Source: Cellulomonas rhizosphaerae
Lineage (GTDB): Bacteria > Actinomycetota > Actinomycetes > Actinomycetales > Cellulomonadaceae
Direction of reading: 5' to 3'
Length of the DNA stretch: 39,039 bases
Assembly: GCF_003470205.1 (NCBI RefSeq)
Contig: NZ_QWKP01000205.1
Span: 1-39,039 of the forward strand
The notes under the pieces are model-generated. The model searched no databases, was not told the origin of the DNA, and saw only the letters and a program-made list of their open reading frames with translations. Of the stretch, positions 8,009 to 15,674 are shown one piece after another. Made by a program: the position numbers and the translations under genes. The stretch's first letter is position 1; each line of letters opens with the position of its first letter.

Positions 8009-9460
8009 TTGCCCGAGCCCGTGGACCTGTCCGCCTTCATCAAGGCCTACGACGTGCGCGGCGTCGTGCCGAGCGAGCTGAACGAGCCCGTCGCCCGAGC
8101 GATCGGCGCGGCCTTCGCCGACGTCGTCGTCCTGCCCGAGGTGGCCGCGGGCGAACGACCGCAGGTCGTCATCGCCAACGACATGCGGCCGTCCGGCCCC
8201 TCGCTGGTCGCCGCGTTCGCGGACGGCCTCGCGGTGCGCGGCGTCGACGTGATCACGATCGGCCTGGCCTCCACCGACGGGCTCTACTTCGCCTCCGGCG
8301 CGCTCGGCATCCCCGGCGCGATGTTCACCGCGAGCCACAACCCGGCGCAGTACAACGGCATCAAGCTGTGCCGGGCGGGTGCGCGCCCGGTGGGTCAGGC
8401 CTCCGGGCTGGCGGCGGTGCGCGACCTCGCGGGCGTGTACCTGGCCGACGAGGTCCCCGTGGCGGACACCGTCGGTGAGATCTCCTCGCGCGACATGCTC
8501 GCCGAGTACGCGGCGTTCCTGCGCTCGCTCGTCGACCTGTCCGGCATCCGCCCGCTCAAGGTCGTCGTCGACGCCGGCAACGGCATGGGCGGCTTCACCG
8601 CGCCGGCCGTGCTCGGCACCGGCGCGGGGCTGCCGGCGCTGCCGCTCGAGGTCATCCCGCTGTACTTCGAGCTCGACGGGACGTTTCCCAACCACGAGGC
8701 CAACCCGCTCGACCCGGAGAACCTGCGTGACCTGCAGGCGGCCGTCGTCGAGCACGACGCGGACCTGGGGCTCGCCTTCGACGGCGACGCGGACCGCTGC
8801 TTCGTCATCGACCAGCACGGCGACCCCGTCTCGCCGTCGGCGATCACCGCGCTGGTCGGCCTGCGTGAGGTCGCGCGCGAGCGAGCCGCGGGCCGCACGC
8901 CCACGGTGATCTACAACCTCATCACCTCCAAGGTCGTCCCGGACCTGCTCGCGGCCGCGGGCGCGACGACGGTCCGCACGCGCGTGGGCCACTCGTTCAT
9001 CAAAGCGGAGATGGCCGAGAACGACGCGGTGTTCGGCGGCGAGCACAGCGCGCACTACTACTTCCGCGACTTCTTCTTCGCCGACACGGGCATGCTCGCG
9101 GCGCTGCACGTGCTCGCGGCGCTCGGCGAGCAGCCGCACCCGCTGTCCGTGCTCGCCGAGCTCTACCAGCCCTACTCGGCCTCGGGCGAGATCAACTCGG
9201 TGGTGTCGTCGGTCGACGAGGCCCGGGCGCGCGTCGTCGAGGCGTACGTGACCCAGCAGGGTGCCGGTCCGGTCAGCGTCGACGAGCTCGACGGGCTGAC
9301 GGTCTCGCACTGGGACGGCCACCCGCAGTGGTGGTTCAACCTGCGTGCCTCCAACACCGAGCCGCTGCTGCGGCTCAACGTCGAGGCGGCCGACGAAGAC
9401 ATCATGGAGAAGGTGCGCGACGACGTGCTCGCGCTGGTCCGACAGGAGAGTGGGGCATGA
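8009..9460 (+). CDS. manB: Phosphomannomutase/phosphoglucomutase
   Basis: A 483-residue enzyme of the alpha-D-phosphohexomutase superfamily that interconverts hexose 6- and 1-phosphates, supplying mannose 1-phosphate for GDP-mannose and mannosylated envelope components. Start TTG 8009 is chosen because GAGAGG (7998-8003) lies five bases upstream; GTG 8021 is the alternative. All four family loops are present: the phosphoserine loop TASHNP at 107-112, the metal-binding DGDADR at 258-263, the sugar-binding GGEHS and the C-terminal phosphate loop RASNTEP. Length is normal. The context matches Rv3257c/SCO3028. Its stop overlaps the next ATG (ATGA). Confidence 0.95.
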   Translation: MPEPVDLSAFIKAYDVRGVVPSELNEPVARAIGAAFADVVVLPEVAAGERPQVVIANDMRPSGPSLVAAFADGLAVRGVDVITIGLASTDGLYFASGALGIPGAMFTASHNPAQYNGIKLCRAGARPVGQASGLAAVRDLAGVYLADEVPVADTVGEISSRDMLAEYAAFLRSLVDLSGIRPLKVVVDAGNGMGGFTAPAVLGTGAGLPALPLEVIPLYFELDGTFPNHEANPLDPENLRDLQAAVVEHDADLGLAFDGDADRCFVIDQHGDPVSPSAITALVGLREVARERAAGRTPTVIYNLITSKVVPDLLAAAGATTVRTRVGHSFIKAEMAENDAVFGGEHSAHYYFRDFFFADTGMLAALHVLAALGEQPHPLSVLAELYQPYSASGEINSVVSSVDEARARVVEAYVTQQGAGPVSVDELDGLTVSHWDGHPQWWFNLRASNTEPLLRLNVEAADEDIMEKVRDDVLALVRQESGA

Positions 9461-9648
9461 GCGAGTCCGGCGTGAACCTCGAGCAGTGGGCGCGTGACCT
9501 GCTGCGCTGCCCCGTGACGGGGGCGACCCTCGTCGACGGTGTGGACGAGGCCGGCCAGCCCGTCCTCGTCTCGACGCACCCGACCGACCCGCGCACCTAC
9601 CCGGTCCGCGACGGTATCCCGATCCTCCTCGCCGACGAGGCCCGCTAA
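9457..9648 (+). CDS. Trm112-like (UPF0434) small protein
   Basis: A 63-residue protein, translationally coupled to manB by an ATGA overlap. It has the Trm112-type core LLRCPVTG, then YPVRDGIPILLADEA. Only one Cys (C18) remains, so it lacks the metal-binding Cys set of some homologues, as is common for bacterial members. Eukaryotic Trm112 activates methyltransferases; the role of the bacterial version beside manB is unknown. The gene is followed by a 389-base gene-free stretch with hairpins. Confidence 0.85.
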   Translation: MSESGVNLEQWARDLLRCPVTGATLVDGVDEAGQPVLVSTHPTDPRTYPVRDGIPILLADEAR

Positions 9649-9683
9649 CCCCGGTCCCCGCCCGCCCACCGCCCCGCCGCCGT

Positions 9684-9739
9684 CGAACCGTGGGTTGCTC
9701 AGGCTCTGGGTGCGCTGAGCCTGAACAGCTCGCGGTTCG
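9684..9739 (+). repeat. Long imperfect hairpin (repeat copies 1 and 2)
   Basis: The arms 9685-9706 and 9717-9738 are 22 bases each, with 18 perfect matches; the four differences are transitions, and some can still form G-U pairs in RNA. The loop is 10 bases. Each arm carries a version of GAACCGYGRGYTG. The hairpin begins 36 bases after the Trm112-like stop and could end that operon's transcript. Confidence 0.7.
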
Positions 9740-9902
9740 GCGCGTGATGAACGGGCTGCGTCCGCGCGGATCGCGGCCTGGACCGCTGGCGGGCCCATCG
9801 CACGTGACGACAGCCCGCAGGAGCCGCCGAACCCGTCGATCCTGTGGACGCCCCCACCGCCTACAGCCCACCCCGCAGCCTCGGTCGCCAGATGACCAGC
9901 CA

Positions 9903-9958
9903 CGAACCGTGAGCTGATCGCGGTATCGGACGTCATGGGACGAGCAACTCACGGTTCG
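9903..9958 (+). repeat. Inverted repeat pair (copies 3 and 4)
   Basis: CGAACCGTGAGCTG at 9903-9916 and, inverted, CGAACCGTGAGTTG at 9945-9958 (13 of 14 identical). Copy 4 also matches copy 1 over 17 bases (9684-9700 against the complement of 9942-9958, 16 identical), so the whole block 9684-9958 is bounded by near-identical inverted ends. Confidence 0.7.
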
Positions 9959-9997
9959 GCTGAGGGTGGCGTGGCCGGGCGTGGGCGGTGGTGCCGA

Positions 9998-10003
9998 TAG
10001 GGT
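9998..10003 (+). promoter_or_regulatory. Possible -10 element of the CDF gene
   Basis: TAGGGT fits TAnnnT and would give a leader of about 28 bases that includes the GAGAGG ribosome binding site. Confidence 0.4.
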
Positions 10004-10037
10004 TCACCGCGACGACGACGCAGGCGAGAGGGTGGAC

Positions 10038-10949
10038 ATGTCGCACGGTGGAGGCAACAGGGCGATCGTCGCCGCGCTCGCGGCGAACCTCGGCATCGCG
10101 GTCACCAAGTTCATCGCGTACCTGCTGACCAGCTCGAGCTCGATGCTGGCCGAGTCGGTGCACTCGCTCGCGGACTCCGGCAACCAGCTGCTGCTGCTCG
10201 TCGGCGGCAAGCGTGCGCGTCGGGCTGCCGACGACGAGCACCCGTTCGGCTACGGCCGCGAGCGGTACGTCTTCGCGTTCATCGTCTCGATCGTGCTGTT
10301 CTCGCTCGGTGGCCTGTTCGCGCTGTACGAGGCGTGGCACAAGTGGGAGGACCCGCACCCGATCGAGTCGTGGAAGTGGGTGCCCGTGGTGGTGCTCGTC
10401 GCGGCGATCGGGCTCGAGGGGTTCTCGTTCCGCACCGCGATCCACGAGTCGAACCTGGTCCGCGGCAAGCAGTCGTGGGTCTCGTTCGTCCGCACCGCGA
10501 AGGCGCCCGAGCTGCCCGTCGTGCTGCTCGAGGACCTCGGGGCTCTCATCGGTCTGGTCCTGGCCCTGCTCGGCGTCGGGCTGACCCTCGTGACCGGCAA
10601 CGGGGAGTGGGACGCGGTCGGCACCGCGGGGATCGGCGTCCTGCTGGTGCTCATCGCGATCGTGCTGGCCCTGGAGACCAAGTCGCTCCTGCTGGGCGAG
10701 TCGGCGACCAAGTCCGACGTCGCCGCGATCAAGAGCGCGCTCGTCGGCCCCGGGGTTTCGTCCGTCATCCACCTGCGCACGCTGCATCTGGGACCCGAGG
10801 AGGTGCTGGTGGCCGCGAAGATCGAGGTGCCGGCCGCGACGACGGCCGCGGACGTGGCGGCGGCGATCGACGCCGCCGAGCAGCGCGTGCGCGAGGCCGT
10901 GCCGATCGCGCGCGTGATCTACCTCGAGCCGGATCTGCGCCGCGACTGA
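10038..10949 (+). CDS. Cation diffusion facilitator (CDF) metal transporter
   Basis: A 303-residue inner-membrane protein; ATG 10038 follows GAGAGG (10026-10031). CDF proteins exchange divalent metal ions (Zn, Co, Mn, Fe) for protons. Six hydrophobic segments are visible. The metal site in helix 2 is HSLAD (H42, D46). Helix 5 has ED (E165, D166) instead of the usual HxxxD, which is typical of the SLC30A9/MntE-like branch with reduced or altered metal preference. The DEHPFGYGRERY loop after helix 2 is a strong family signature. A soluble C-terminal domain (about 220-303) carries the usual dimerisation fold. Substrate cannot be read from sequence. Confidence 0.92.
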   Translation: MSHGGGNRAIVAALAANLGIAVTKFIAYLLTSSSSMLAESVHSLADSGNQLLLLVGGKRARRAADDEHPFGYGRERYVFAFIVSIVLFSLGGLFALYEAWHKWEDPHPIESWKWVPVVVLVAAIGLEGFSFRTAIHESNLVRGKQSWVSFVRTAKAPELPVVLLEDLGALIGLVLALLGVGLTLVTGNGEWDAVGTAGIGVLLVLIAIVLALETKSLLLGESATKSDVAAIKSALVGPGVSSVIHLRTLHLGPEEVLVAAKIEVPAATTAADVAAAIDAAEQRVREAVPIARVIYLEPDLRRD

Positions 10950-10953
10950 CGGG

Positions 10954-11772
10954 TCAGTCGACCGGGTCCGGCACGCCGTGCGGGAGCCGGTGGAGGCCCT
11001 GAGCGTCCTTGGCGGTGCGGGTCGCGTTGCGGGACAGCACGTCGATCTCGCGACGACGGCGCTCGGCCAGCACGGCGGCGAGGAAGTCCTCCGGGTGCGT
11101 GCCTGCGGGGGGCAGCGGCTGCACGTACTGCGCGACCTCGGCGGTCAACCGGCCACCCAGCTCGACGCGAGAGGTCGGGTGCAGCTGCGTGGCACGGTTG
11201 AGGAACTGGCGGACGGTGAGCGCGAGCCCGTCGGGCAGCCGGGCCACTTCGGCCTGGTGCGCCCAGCCGACGAGGTAGGGCGGCGCCTCGACCGGGATCC
11301 GCGCCTTGGTCGCACCCCGCACGCGCACGGCGTAGGTGCCGGCCAGGATGTCGCCGACGCGCTTGCCCTGCGGGTGCACCATCGAGCAGATCGTCGCGAC
11401 GATCCCGAACGTGAGCCACAGCTCGACGACGCCGGTCAGCGCGCGCACGAACGCCTGCCGGAACACGATCGGGCCGCCGTCGTCGCGCACGACGCGGATG
11501 CCCACGGCGGCCTTGCCGAGCGACCGGCCGCGCGTGAGGGTGTCGACCGTGATCGGCAGCACGAGCATGAGGACGACGAGCAGCAGGATCACGGCGATGG
11601 CGGGCGCGGCGTCCGACTGGACGTTGCTGGCGATCCCGACCGTCGCCAGGCTCAGCACGATGATGACGACCGCGAGCACGGCCACGTCGATGAGCCCGGC
11701 CAGCAACCGGGACGCGACCGAGGCGGCCTGCGAGTCGAGGAGGACACCCTCGCCCGTGACGATGCCGTCCAC
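10954..11772 (-). CDS. RDD family membrane protein
   Basis: About 272 residues. GGAGG (11777-11781) lies one base from the first GTG at 11775 and four from the second at 11772, so the second is preferred. The N-terminal half has the RDD domain: a first helix with RLLAGLIDVAVLA (Arg and Asp), a second helix near residues 60-80, then GRSLGKAAVGIRVV and a third helix with the conserved HPQGKRVGDILAGTYAV. The C-terminal 110 residues are soluble and rich in charge. RDD proteins are of uncertain function, with some proposed as transporters. It is the partner of the neighbouring SpoIIM-like gene (Rv3695/Rv3694c-like pair), transcribed away from it. Confidence 0.88.
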   Translation of the reverse strand: MDGIVTGEGVLLDSQAASVASRLLAGLIDVAVLAVVIIVLSLATVGIASNVQSDAAPAIAVILLLVVLMLVLPITVDTLTRGRSLGKAAVGIRVVRDDGGPIVFRQAFVRALTGVVELWLTFGIVATICSMVHPQGKRVGDILAGTYAVRVRGATKARIPVEAPPYLVGWAHQAEVARLPDGLALTVRQFLNRATQLHPTSRVELGGRLTAEVAQYVQPLPPAGTHPEDFLAAVLAERRRREIDVLSRNATRTAKDAQGLHRLPHGVPDPVD

Positions 11773-11856
11773 CACACCTCCAGCGCTGAGCCGCCGACGA
11801 ACCGTCGACCTGCCGCCGACCTGGGCAGACTAACCGCTGCGAGCCCCCGCGGATGG

Positions 11857-11862
11857 CATCCT
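11857..11862 (+). promoter_or_regulatory. -10 element of the SpoIIM-like gene (leaderless)
   Basis: CATCCT, 7 bases before ATG 11870. No ribosome binding site is present, so a leaderless transcript is likely. Confidence 0.5.
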
Positions 11863-11869
11863 GTCCGTC

Positions 11870-12859
11870 ATGGACCTGGACGCCTACCAGCTCGTGCACG
11901 GTCCCGCGTGGCAGCGCCTGGACACCTTGACCAAGCAGCGTCGCCGCACGGGGGCCGAGGCCGACGAGCTCGTGCGCCTGTACCAGGCGACCGCCACGGA
12001 CCTGTCGATGATCCGGTCGGCGGCTCCCGACCCGGAGATGGTGACCCGGCTGTCGCAGACGCTCGCGCGCGCCAGGTCGGCGATCGCGGGGACGCACGAA
12101 CCCGCGTGGCGGGACGTCACCCGCTTCGTCGCCGTGACGCTGCCGGTCGCGATGTACCGGATCCGCTGGTGGACGGTCACGGTCGGCGCACTGTTCGTGC
12201 TGCTCGCGGTCGTGGCGGGGGCCTGGGTGGCCACCCAGCCCGACGCCCTCGCGGCGATGGGCAGCCCGGCCGAACGCCAGGAGTACGTCGACCGCGCGTT
12301 CGCCGAGTACTACGACCCGGGCGCGGGCTTCGCCGCGACGGTCTGGACGAACAACGCGTGGCTGACCGCCCAGTGCATCGCTGCCGGCATCACCGGGATC
12401 GGGCCGGTGTACGTCCTGGCCAGCAATGCGATCTCGGTCGGCGCGACGGGCGGCGTCATGGCCGAGGCGGGCGAGCTCGACCTGTTCCTGCAGCTCATCG
12501 CGCCGCACGGGATGCTCGAGCTCACCGCCGTCTTCGTCGCCGGGGCCGCGGGGTTGCGGATCTTCTGGGCCTGGATCGTGCCGGGACCGCGGACCAGGTC
12601 ACGCGCCCTCGCACAGGAGGCCCGGTCGCTGTTCACGGTCGCGATCGGTCTGGTCGGCGTGCTGGCCGTCTCCGGGCTCATCGAGGGCTTCGTGACCGGC
12701 TCGAGCCTGCCGTGGTGGCTCAAGATCGTCATCGGCGCGATCGCGCTCGCGGGCTTCTGGGCCTACGTGCTCGTGCTCGGCCGGCGCGGCGTGCGCGACG
12801 GCGAGACGGGCGACCTCGAGGCGGACCGCGCGGGCTACGAGCTGGCGACCGCCGGCTGA
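11870..12859 (+). CDS. SpoIIM-like (stage II sporulation protein M family) membrane protein
   Basis: A 329-residue polytopic membrane protein of PF01944. A soluble N-terminal helical part (about 1-95, with a heptad-rich LVRLYQATATDLSMIR segment) precedes about five to six hydrophobic segments. The family pattern shows in FAATVWTNN, then ITGIGPVYVLASNAISVG and APHGMLELTAVFVAGAAGLRI, where the PHG-x-E motif is highly conserved. In Bacillus SpoIIM is part of the DMP peptidoglycan-degrading complex, but actinobacterial members sit with RDD, MoxR and DUF58 genes even in non-sporulating species and have unknown function. The 3' end overlaps the convergent winged-helix gene by 25 bases. Confidence 0.9.
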   Translation: MDLDAYQLVHGPAWQRLDTLTKQRRRTGAEADELVRLYQATATDLSMIRSAAPDPEMVTRLSQTLARARSAIAGTHEPAWRDVTRFVAVTLPVAMYRIRWWTVTVGALFVLLAVVAGAWVATQPDALAAMGSPAERQEYVDRAFAEYYDPGAGFAATVWTNNAWLTAQCIAAGITGIGPVYVLASNAISVGATGGVMAEAGELDLFLQLIAPHGMLELTAVFVAGAAGLRIFWAWIVPGPRTRSRALAQEARSLFTVAIGLVGVLAVSGLIEGFVTGSSLPWWLKIVIGAIALAGFWAYVLVLGRRGVRDGETGDLEADRAGYELATAG

Positions 12860-14001
12860 TCCACGCGGACGTGGTGCTCGGCCGCCTCGTCCGCGACGAA
12901 CCGCACGACGCCCTCGGCCTCGGCGCTCACCGCGTCGACCGCGCCGCGTGACATCGCGGCGAAAGGTGCGACGACGATCGTCGCCCGTCCGCGCACGGAT
13001 CGGTCGATCCGCCACGTGCCTCCCACGCGCCCGTCGAGCAGGAAGGTGCCCGGCAGCACGCCGTTGGACGACTGCAGGGAGCGCCGCCGCTCGTCGCTGA
13101 TCAGCCGCGTGCGGTCCGCGTGTCCGAGCAGCACGTTGTCGAAGTCGGGCAGGAACCGCACCGGTGCTGGGGTGTCGCCCGGCGGGCGCGGTGCTTCGGG
13201 CAGGTCGAGCATCTCGCGCGGGCGCACCTTGCCCGGGGACGGCTCGGCCACGAGCCGGACCACGCGGTCGCCGAGCCGGTCCGCGACGGCCCTCAGGCCC
13301 GTCAGCCCGGACCACGCCTGGGCGTCGGCGACGCTGGCGGGGCCGAACGCTGCGAGGTAGCGCAGCACGAGGTCCTCGAGTGCCGCGGCGTGCGCGTCCG
13401 GGTCGGACAGGTCCGGGGCAGGAGAGCCGAGCCAGTGCCACGCCGTGGTCCACGTCGTCGCGCCCGAGCGTCCCCACACGCCCCGCGGCGGGACCTGGAC
13501 GAGCGGGAGCGTGCCGCGCGCCGCGTAGGCGAGCGTGCCCGGCGGCACGTCCGGCCACCGCTCGGCGAGCAGCGCGCCCAGGGCCGTCGTGACCCGGGGC
13601 TCGGCGTCGACGAGTGCTCGGGCCGCGGCGGTCACCTGTGCGACGTCCACGGTGCGCAACGGTGCGCCGTGCTGGGCGTTGACCAGCAGGTCGCGCGTGA
13701 AGATCGGCGCGGTCAGCACGGGAAGCAGCAGCGCGTCGTCCGCCGTGACCAGGTGGATCGTGCCGCGCATCACCGCGATACGGGCCACCGAACGGCCGAC
13801 GAGGGCGTCCCCGAGCTGCGCGTGCGTGAACCCCCGCACCCGGCTGGCCAGCGCGAGGTAGGGCGACCAGGCGTTCTGCGCCTGCAGGCCCACGAGGTGG
13901 CTGGCGACGTCGTGGAACGGCGCGGGGGTCCGCTCGAGCAGGTACTGGCGCGCGAGCAGGGCGCGCGAGAGCTCGTCGGCGGTCAGCCTCTCGTCCGGCA
14001 T
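12835..14001 (-). CDS. Winged-helix DNA-binding protein, AlkZ-like (HTH_42) of the QxQ class
   Basis: A 388-residue protein of PF06224, the superfamily of AlkZ and YcaQ DNA glycosylases that remove bulky or crosslinked alkylated bases. Start ATG 14001 is preferred over the in-frame ATG at 14013 because AGGAGG (14005-14010) lies just upstream. It has the motif GLQAQNAWSPYLAL with Q40 and Q42, corresponding to the catalytic Q-x-Q site of AlkZ. Further landmarks are MRGTIHLV, the HWLG segment and the C-terminal FLPDFDNVLLGHADR and NGVLPGTFLLDG. It may repair alkylation damage; many members with this motif are untested. No DNA-repair neighbours are nearby; MFS and DUF2200 genes follow. Confidence 0.85.
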   Translation of the reverse strand: MPDERLTADELSRALLARQYLLERTPAPFHDVASHLVGLQAQNAWSPYLALASRVRGFTHAQLGDALVGRSVARIAVMRGTIHLVTADDALLLPVLTAPIFTRDLLVNAQHGAPLRTVDVAQVTAAARALVDAEPRVTTALGALLAERWPDVPPGTLAYAARGTLPLVQVPPRGVWGRSGATTWTTAWHWLGSPAPDLSDPDAHAAALEDLVLRYLAAFGPASVADAQAWSGLTGLRAVADRLGDRVVRLVAEPSPGKVRPREMLDLPEAPRPPGDTPAPVRFLPDFDNVLLGHADRTRLISDERRRSLQSSNGVLPGTFLLDGRVGGTWRIDRSVRGRATIVVAPFAAMSRGAVDAVSAEAEGVVRFVADEAAEHHVRVDQPAVASS

Positions 14002-14068
14002 GGCCCTCCTCATCAGGCGTCGGACGCGAACCTACCGCTGCCGTCCGACACGTGTCGGGACCGCGTGC

Positions 14069-14074
14069 GAGCAT
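14069..14074 (+). promoter_or_regulatory. -10 element of the MFS gene (leaderless)
   Basis: GAGCAT, 6 bases before GTG 14081. It matches the weaker GAnnnT form seen also before mtrA and comF. Confidence 0.45.
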
Positions 14075-14080
14075 GCGGTC

Positions 14081-15280
14081 GTGACTGACGCGACCACCGA
14101 CCGACGCTCGGAGACCGGCACGGTGCGCGCGGCGGCCGGCGGCATCGTGGCCCTCGCGCTGGCGACCTTCGCGGCGATCACCACCGAGCTCCTGCCCGTG
14201 GGCCTGCTTCCGCAGATCAGCGACGACCTCGACGTCAGCAGGTCGGTCGCTGGACTCCTGGTCACCGTCTACGCGGTCATGGTCGCGGCGCTCGCGGTGC
14301 CCCTGACGCTCGCCACCCGGCGGCTGCCCCGCAAGCCCCTGCTCCTCGGCACCCTGGTGGCGTACACGGCGAGCAACACGCTCGTCGCACTCGCCCCGGC
14401 ATTCGGCGTCGTGGCAGCCGCCCGGGCCCTGGGCGGCGTCGCGCACGCGGTGTTCTTCTCCGTCGCGATCGGGTACGCGTCGCGCCTCGTCGGCCCGCGG
14501 TTCACAGGCCGCGCGCTGGCGCTCGTCACCGCGGGTGCCTCGGCAGGGTTCGTGCTCGGCGTCCCGCTCTCGACCGCGCTGGGTACCGCGGTCGGGTGGC
14601 GTGCGGCGTTCGTCGCGCTCGCGATCGCCTGTGCGCTCGCGGCTGGGCTCGTCGCCACGCTGCTCCCCGCGGTGACCACGGGCGCAGCCCCGGCCGCCGA
14701 CGACGCCCGGCGCACCAACCGGGCGCGGCTGGGCGTCGTGTCGGTGGCCAACGCGCTCACCTACCTCGGGCAGTACACGGTCTACACCTACGTGGCCCTG
14801 CTGCTCCTGGGTGCAGGGCTCACCCGGTCGTCCGTCGGTCCGACGCTGCTCGTGCTCGGGGCCCTCGGCCTCCTGGGGACCGCGTACGCGGCCACGGCGC
14901 TCGACCGGCACCCCCGGCGCGGCACGCTCGTCGTCCTGGCGACCGTGGCGCTCGGGCTGCTCGCTCTCGGGTTGCTGTTCCCGGCGCAGGTCGGCGTGCT
15001 CGCCGCGGCGGCGGTCTGGACGGCCGGGTTCGGCGCGGTCGCGTCGGTGTTCCAGACGGCGGCGATCCGCACGTCGGGGGCGTCCCCGGACGTCATCGGC
15101 GCGCTGGTGAACGCGACGGCGAACATCGGCATCGGGGGAGGCGCGGCACTCGGCGCCTGGGTGCTCGCCGGGCCGGGCCTCGGCTCGCTGCCGTACTGGG
15201 GCGCCGGCCTCGTCGCCCTCGCGCTGCTGGTGGTGCTGATCGCGCGACGAGCGTTCCCGGCCGCACCCGGCCACGCCTGA
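14081..15280 (+). CDS. MFS transporter, DHA1 (drug or sugar efflux) type
   Basis: A 399-residue, 12-helix major facilitator. GTG 14081 is chosen from the upstream GAGCAT box and from the position of the first helix; the open frame continues upstream without a ribosome binding site. FAAITTELLPVGLLPQIS in helix 1 and the loop between helices 2 and 3 (PLTLATRRLPRKPLLL) are typical of the AraJ/Cmx/YdhP-like DHA1 branch, and VLGVPLSTALG in helix 5 is the antiporter motif C (gxxxGPxxGG-like) position. These proteins export drugs or small sugars by proton antiport; the substrate is unknown. It overlaps none of its neighbours and diverges from the AlkZ-like gene with an 80-base gap. Confidence 0.9.
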   Translation: MTDATTDRRSETGTVRAAAGGIVALALATFAAITTELLPVGLLPQISDDLDVSRSVAGLLVTVYAVMVAALAVPLTLATRRLPRKPLLLGTLVAYTASNTLVALAPAFGVVAAARALGGVAHAVFFSVAIGYASRLVGPRFTGRALALVTAGASAGFVLGVPLSTALGTAVGWRAAFVALAIACALAAGLVATLLPAVTTGAAPAADDARRTNRARLGVVSVANALTYLGQYTVYTYVALLLLGAGLTRSSVGPTLLVLGALGLLGTAYAATALDRHPRRGTLVVLATVALGLLALGLLFPAQVGVLAAAAVWTAGFGAVASVFQTAAIRTSGASPDVIGALVNATANIGIGGGAALGAWVLAGPGLGSLPYWGAGLVALALLVVLIARRAFPAAPGHA

Positions 15281-15284
15281 CGCG

Positions 15285-15635
15285 TCAGGAGCGCAGGATC
15301 GAGGTCATCTTCTTGCCGCGCGCGACCTCGTCGACGAGCTTGTCCATGTACCTGATCCGCTGCATGAGGGGATCCTCGATCTCCTCGACCCGGTGCCCGC
15401 AGATCACACCCGTGATGAGTGTGGCGTTCGGGTTCATCGCGGGTGCCTGGGCGAAGAACGTCTCGAGGTCGATCCCGGTGTCGATCGCCTCGCGGAGGCC
15501 CGCGTCGGAGTAGCCCGTGAGCCACGTGATGACCTCGTCGACCTCGTCCCGGGTGTGGCTCTTGCGCTCGACCTTGGTCACGTACAACGGGTAGATGCTC
15601 GCGAAGCTCGTCGCGAAGATGCGGTGCCCGGCCAC
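15285..15635 (-). CDS. DUF2200 domain-containing protein
   Basis: A 116-residue cytosolic protein. The GTG start at 15635 follows GGAGGG five bases upstream. The sequence matches DUF2200 along its full length: HRIFATSFASIYPLYVTKVERK, EVDEVITWLTGY, the NPNATLITGVICGHRVEEIEDPLMQ block and the final LVDEVARGKKM. The family is widely spread with patchy distribution and has no known function. It lies tail to tail with the MFS gene (4-base gap) and upstream of the DUF58 gene's 3' end. Confidence 0.9.
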   Translation of the reverse strand: MAGHRIFATSFASIYPLYVTKVERKSHTRDEVDEVITWLTGYSDAGLREAIDTGIDLETFFAQAPAMNPNATLITGVICGHRVEEIEDPLMQRIRYMDKLVDEVARGKKMTSILRS

Positions 15636-15674
15636 AGGGGCCCTCCGATCGATCGATGAGTACCAGTCTGCGGC

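Larger units (their letters stand above)
9649..10037. other. Gene-free region (389 bases) with an inverted-repeat cluster
   Basis: No convincing coding sequence is present in any frame. It holds the two inverted pairs listed separately, a GC-rich middle (about 9741-9900) in which I see no structure, and the promoter and leader of the CDF gene at the right end. In Streptomyces and relatives, SIS/ManA-type sugar isomerase genes usually lie at this point, so it may mark a deletion or rearrangement. Confidence 0.6.

Noticed and set aside
9684..9958. A complete insertion sequence
   Set aside because: No transposase frame lies between the inverted ends, and no target-site duplication is seen.
9649..10037. 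A CRISPR array in the repeat region
   Set aside because: Copies are in alternating orientation with unequal spacing (about 20 to 165 bases), and no cas genes are near.
11870..12859. Evidence that the host sporulates, from the SpoIIM-like gene
   Set aside because: The family is common in non-sporulating actinobacteria in this RDD/MoxR context, and no other sporulation gene of the Bacillus type is present.
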